Source: Theocolax elegans | Lineage: Eukaryota > Arthropoda > Insecta > Hymenoptera > Cerocephalidae | Assembly: GCA_026168455.1 (NCBI GenBank) | Contig: CM047427.1 | Span: 45,672,558 to 45,736,557 of the forward strand | Reading direction: 5' to 3' | Length of the DNA stretch: 64,000 nucleotides | Shown: positions 63,788 through 64,000 of the stretch, piece by piece | Layout of the letters: each line of letters starts with the position of its first letter | How positions within the stretch are numbered: position 1 is the stretch's first letter | Made by a program: the position numbers and the translations under genes | Notes under the pieces: generated by a model | Told to the model about the DNA's origin: nothing | Seen by the model: only the letters and a program-made list of their open reading frames with translations | The model's database searches: none

Positions 63788-64000
63788 GCGGAAAGACCAG
63801 AGCTTCAACCAGACTTTCCCTAAGACCCCGAGACAACGCCTTTTTATAGTATCGCAATGAATGCAAAACCCCATGTACTCGACTCGAGATACTTAACACC
63901 TGTTTTGACCAATCCAGAGAGGGAGAGATCATGACCCCAAGCGATTTAACTTCACATTCATAATTTAAGAGATCTGCTCCCAATCCTACCTTCGGGGCAG
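63788..64000 (-). pseudogene. Non-LTR retrotransposon RT, part upstream of the hAT insertion
   Basis: The minus-strand frame reads VKSLGVMISPSLDW, LHSLRYYKKALSRGLRESLV and ALVFPHLDQG, the thumb region of a jockey/CR1-like RT. It is interrupted at the hAT duplication and continues at 55198 (DLDYACAVFNDV). The element extends beyond the window. Confidence 0.75.

Overview
The window is eukaryotic nuclear DNA, most likely from an insect. It is AT-rich, has long microsatellites, carries arthropod-type transposable elements of nearly every major class, and shows no operons or ribosome-binding sites. A hymenopteran is a reasonable guess from the style of the R1-clade, mariner-like, Mutator-like and Gypsy proteins, but nothing here proves it. 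I found no complete host gene. The best host candidate is a low-confidence three-exon ORF on the minus strand (13464 to about 8430).

Layout. 0-2.7 kb: a 5S rRNA-derived repeat and two clusters of palindromic motifs. 2.77-7.69 kb: a mariner-like element with about 640-bp terminal inverted repeats and TA duplications; a Penelope-like element with inverted pseudo-LTRs and a 13-bp target duplication sits inside it. 7.7-13.5 kb: a repeat whose 58-nt exon recurs at 52.9 kb, the candidate host exons, and a nest of AT-rich inverted repeats with LTR pieces. 13.9-18.3 kb: a Gypsy-type LTR element on the minus strand with a tRNA-Arg-type primer site, a gag-like ORF and a 4 x 74-bp tandem array, but no pol. 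18.8-22.1 kb: a near-identical 1,678-bp tandem duplication; each copy holds a palindromic MITE of about 1 kb. 22.4-26.9 kb: a decayed R1-clade retrotransposon. 27.0-29.0 kb: two more hairpin MITEs. 29.1-30.6 kb: a 5'-truncated Penelope-like element followed by a hammerhead-ribozyme-like motif. 31.3-32.1 kb: a Mutator-like transposase relic.

34.4-48.4 kb is a three-level nest. A minus-strand Gypsy element is split by a plus-strand LOA-like non-LTR element (38676-45495, 14-bp target duplication, intact 1219-aa ORF2). The ORF1 of that element is split by a hAT-type MITE (39867-40910, 8-bp duplication). 48.8-51.6 kb is the 3' part of another Gypsy element, with a zinc-knuckle ORF after integrase. 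Then come a deleted R1 copy (51.8-52.85 kb), the second copy of the exon-bearing repeat, and a foldback-like element (53.5-54.3 kb).

54.4-64 kb is a second nest. A minus-strand non-LTR reverse transcriptase relic is interrupted by an 8.6-kb hAT-type element (55207-63779, 8-bp duplication). That element holds an 0.83-kb palindrome and a young copia element (57911-62853, 353-bp LTRs with about two differences, 5-bp duplication).

The sequences do not work together as a pathway. They record layered insertions, and the target-site duplications give their order. The most notable points are the datable nests, the hammerhead-like motif, the long palindromes, the conserved 58-nt exon and the candidate host exons.
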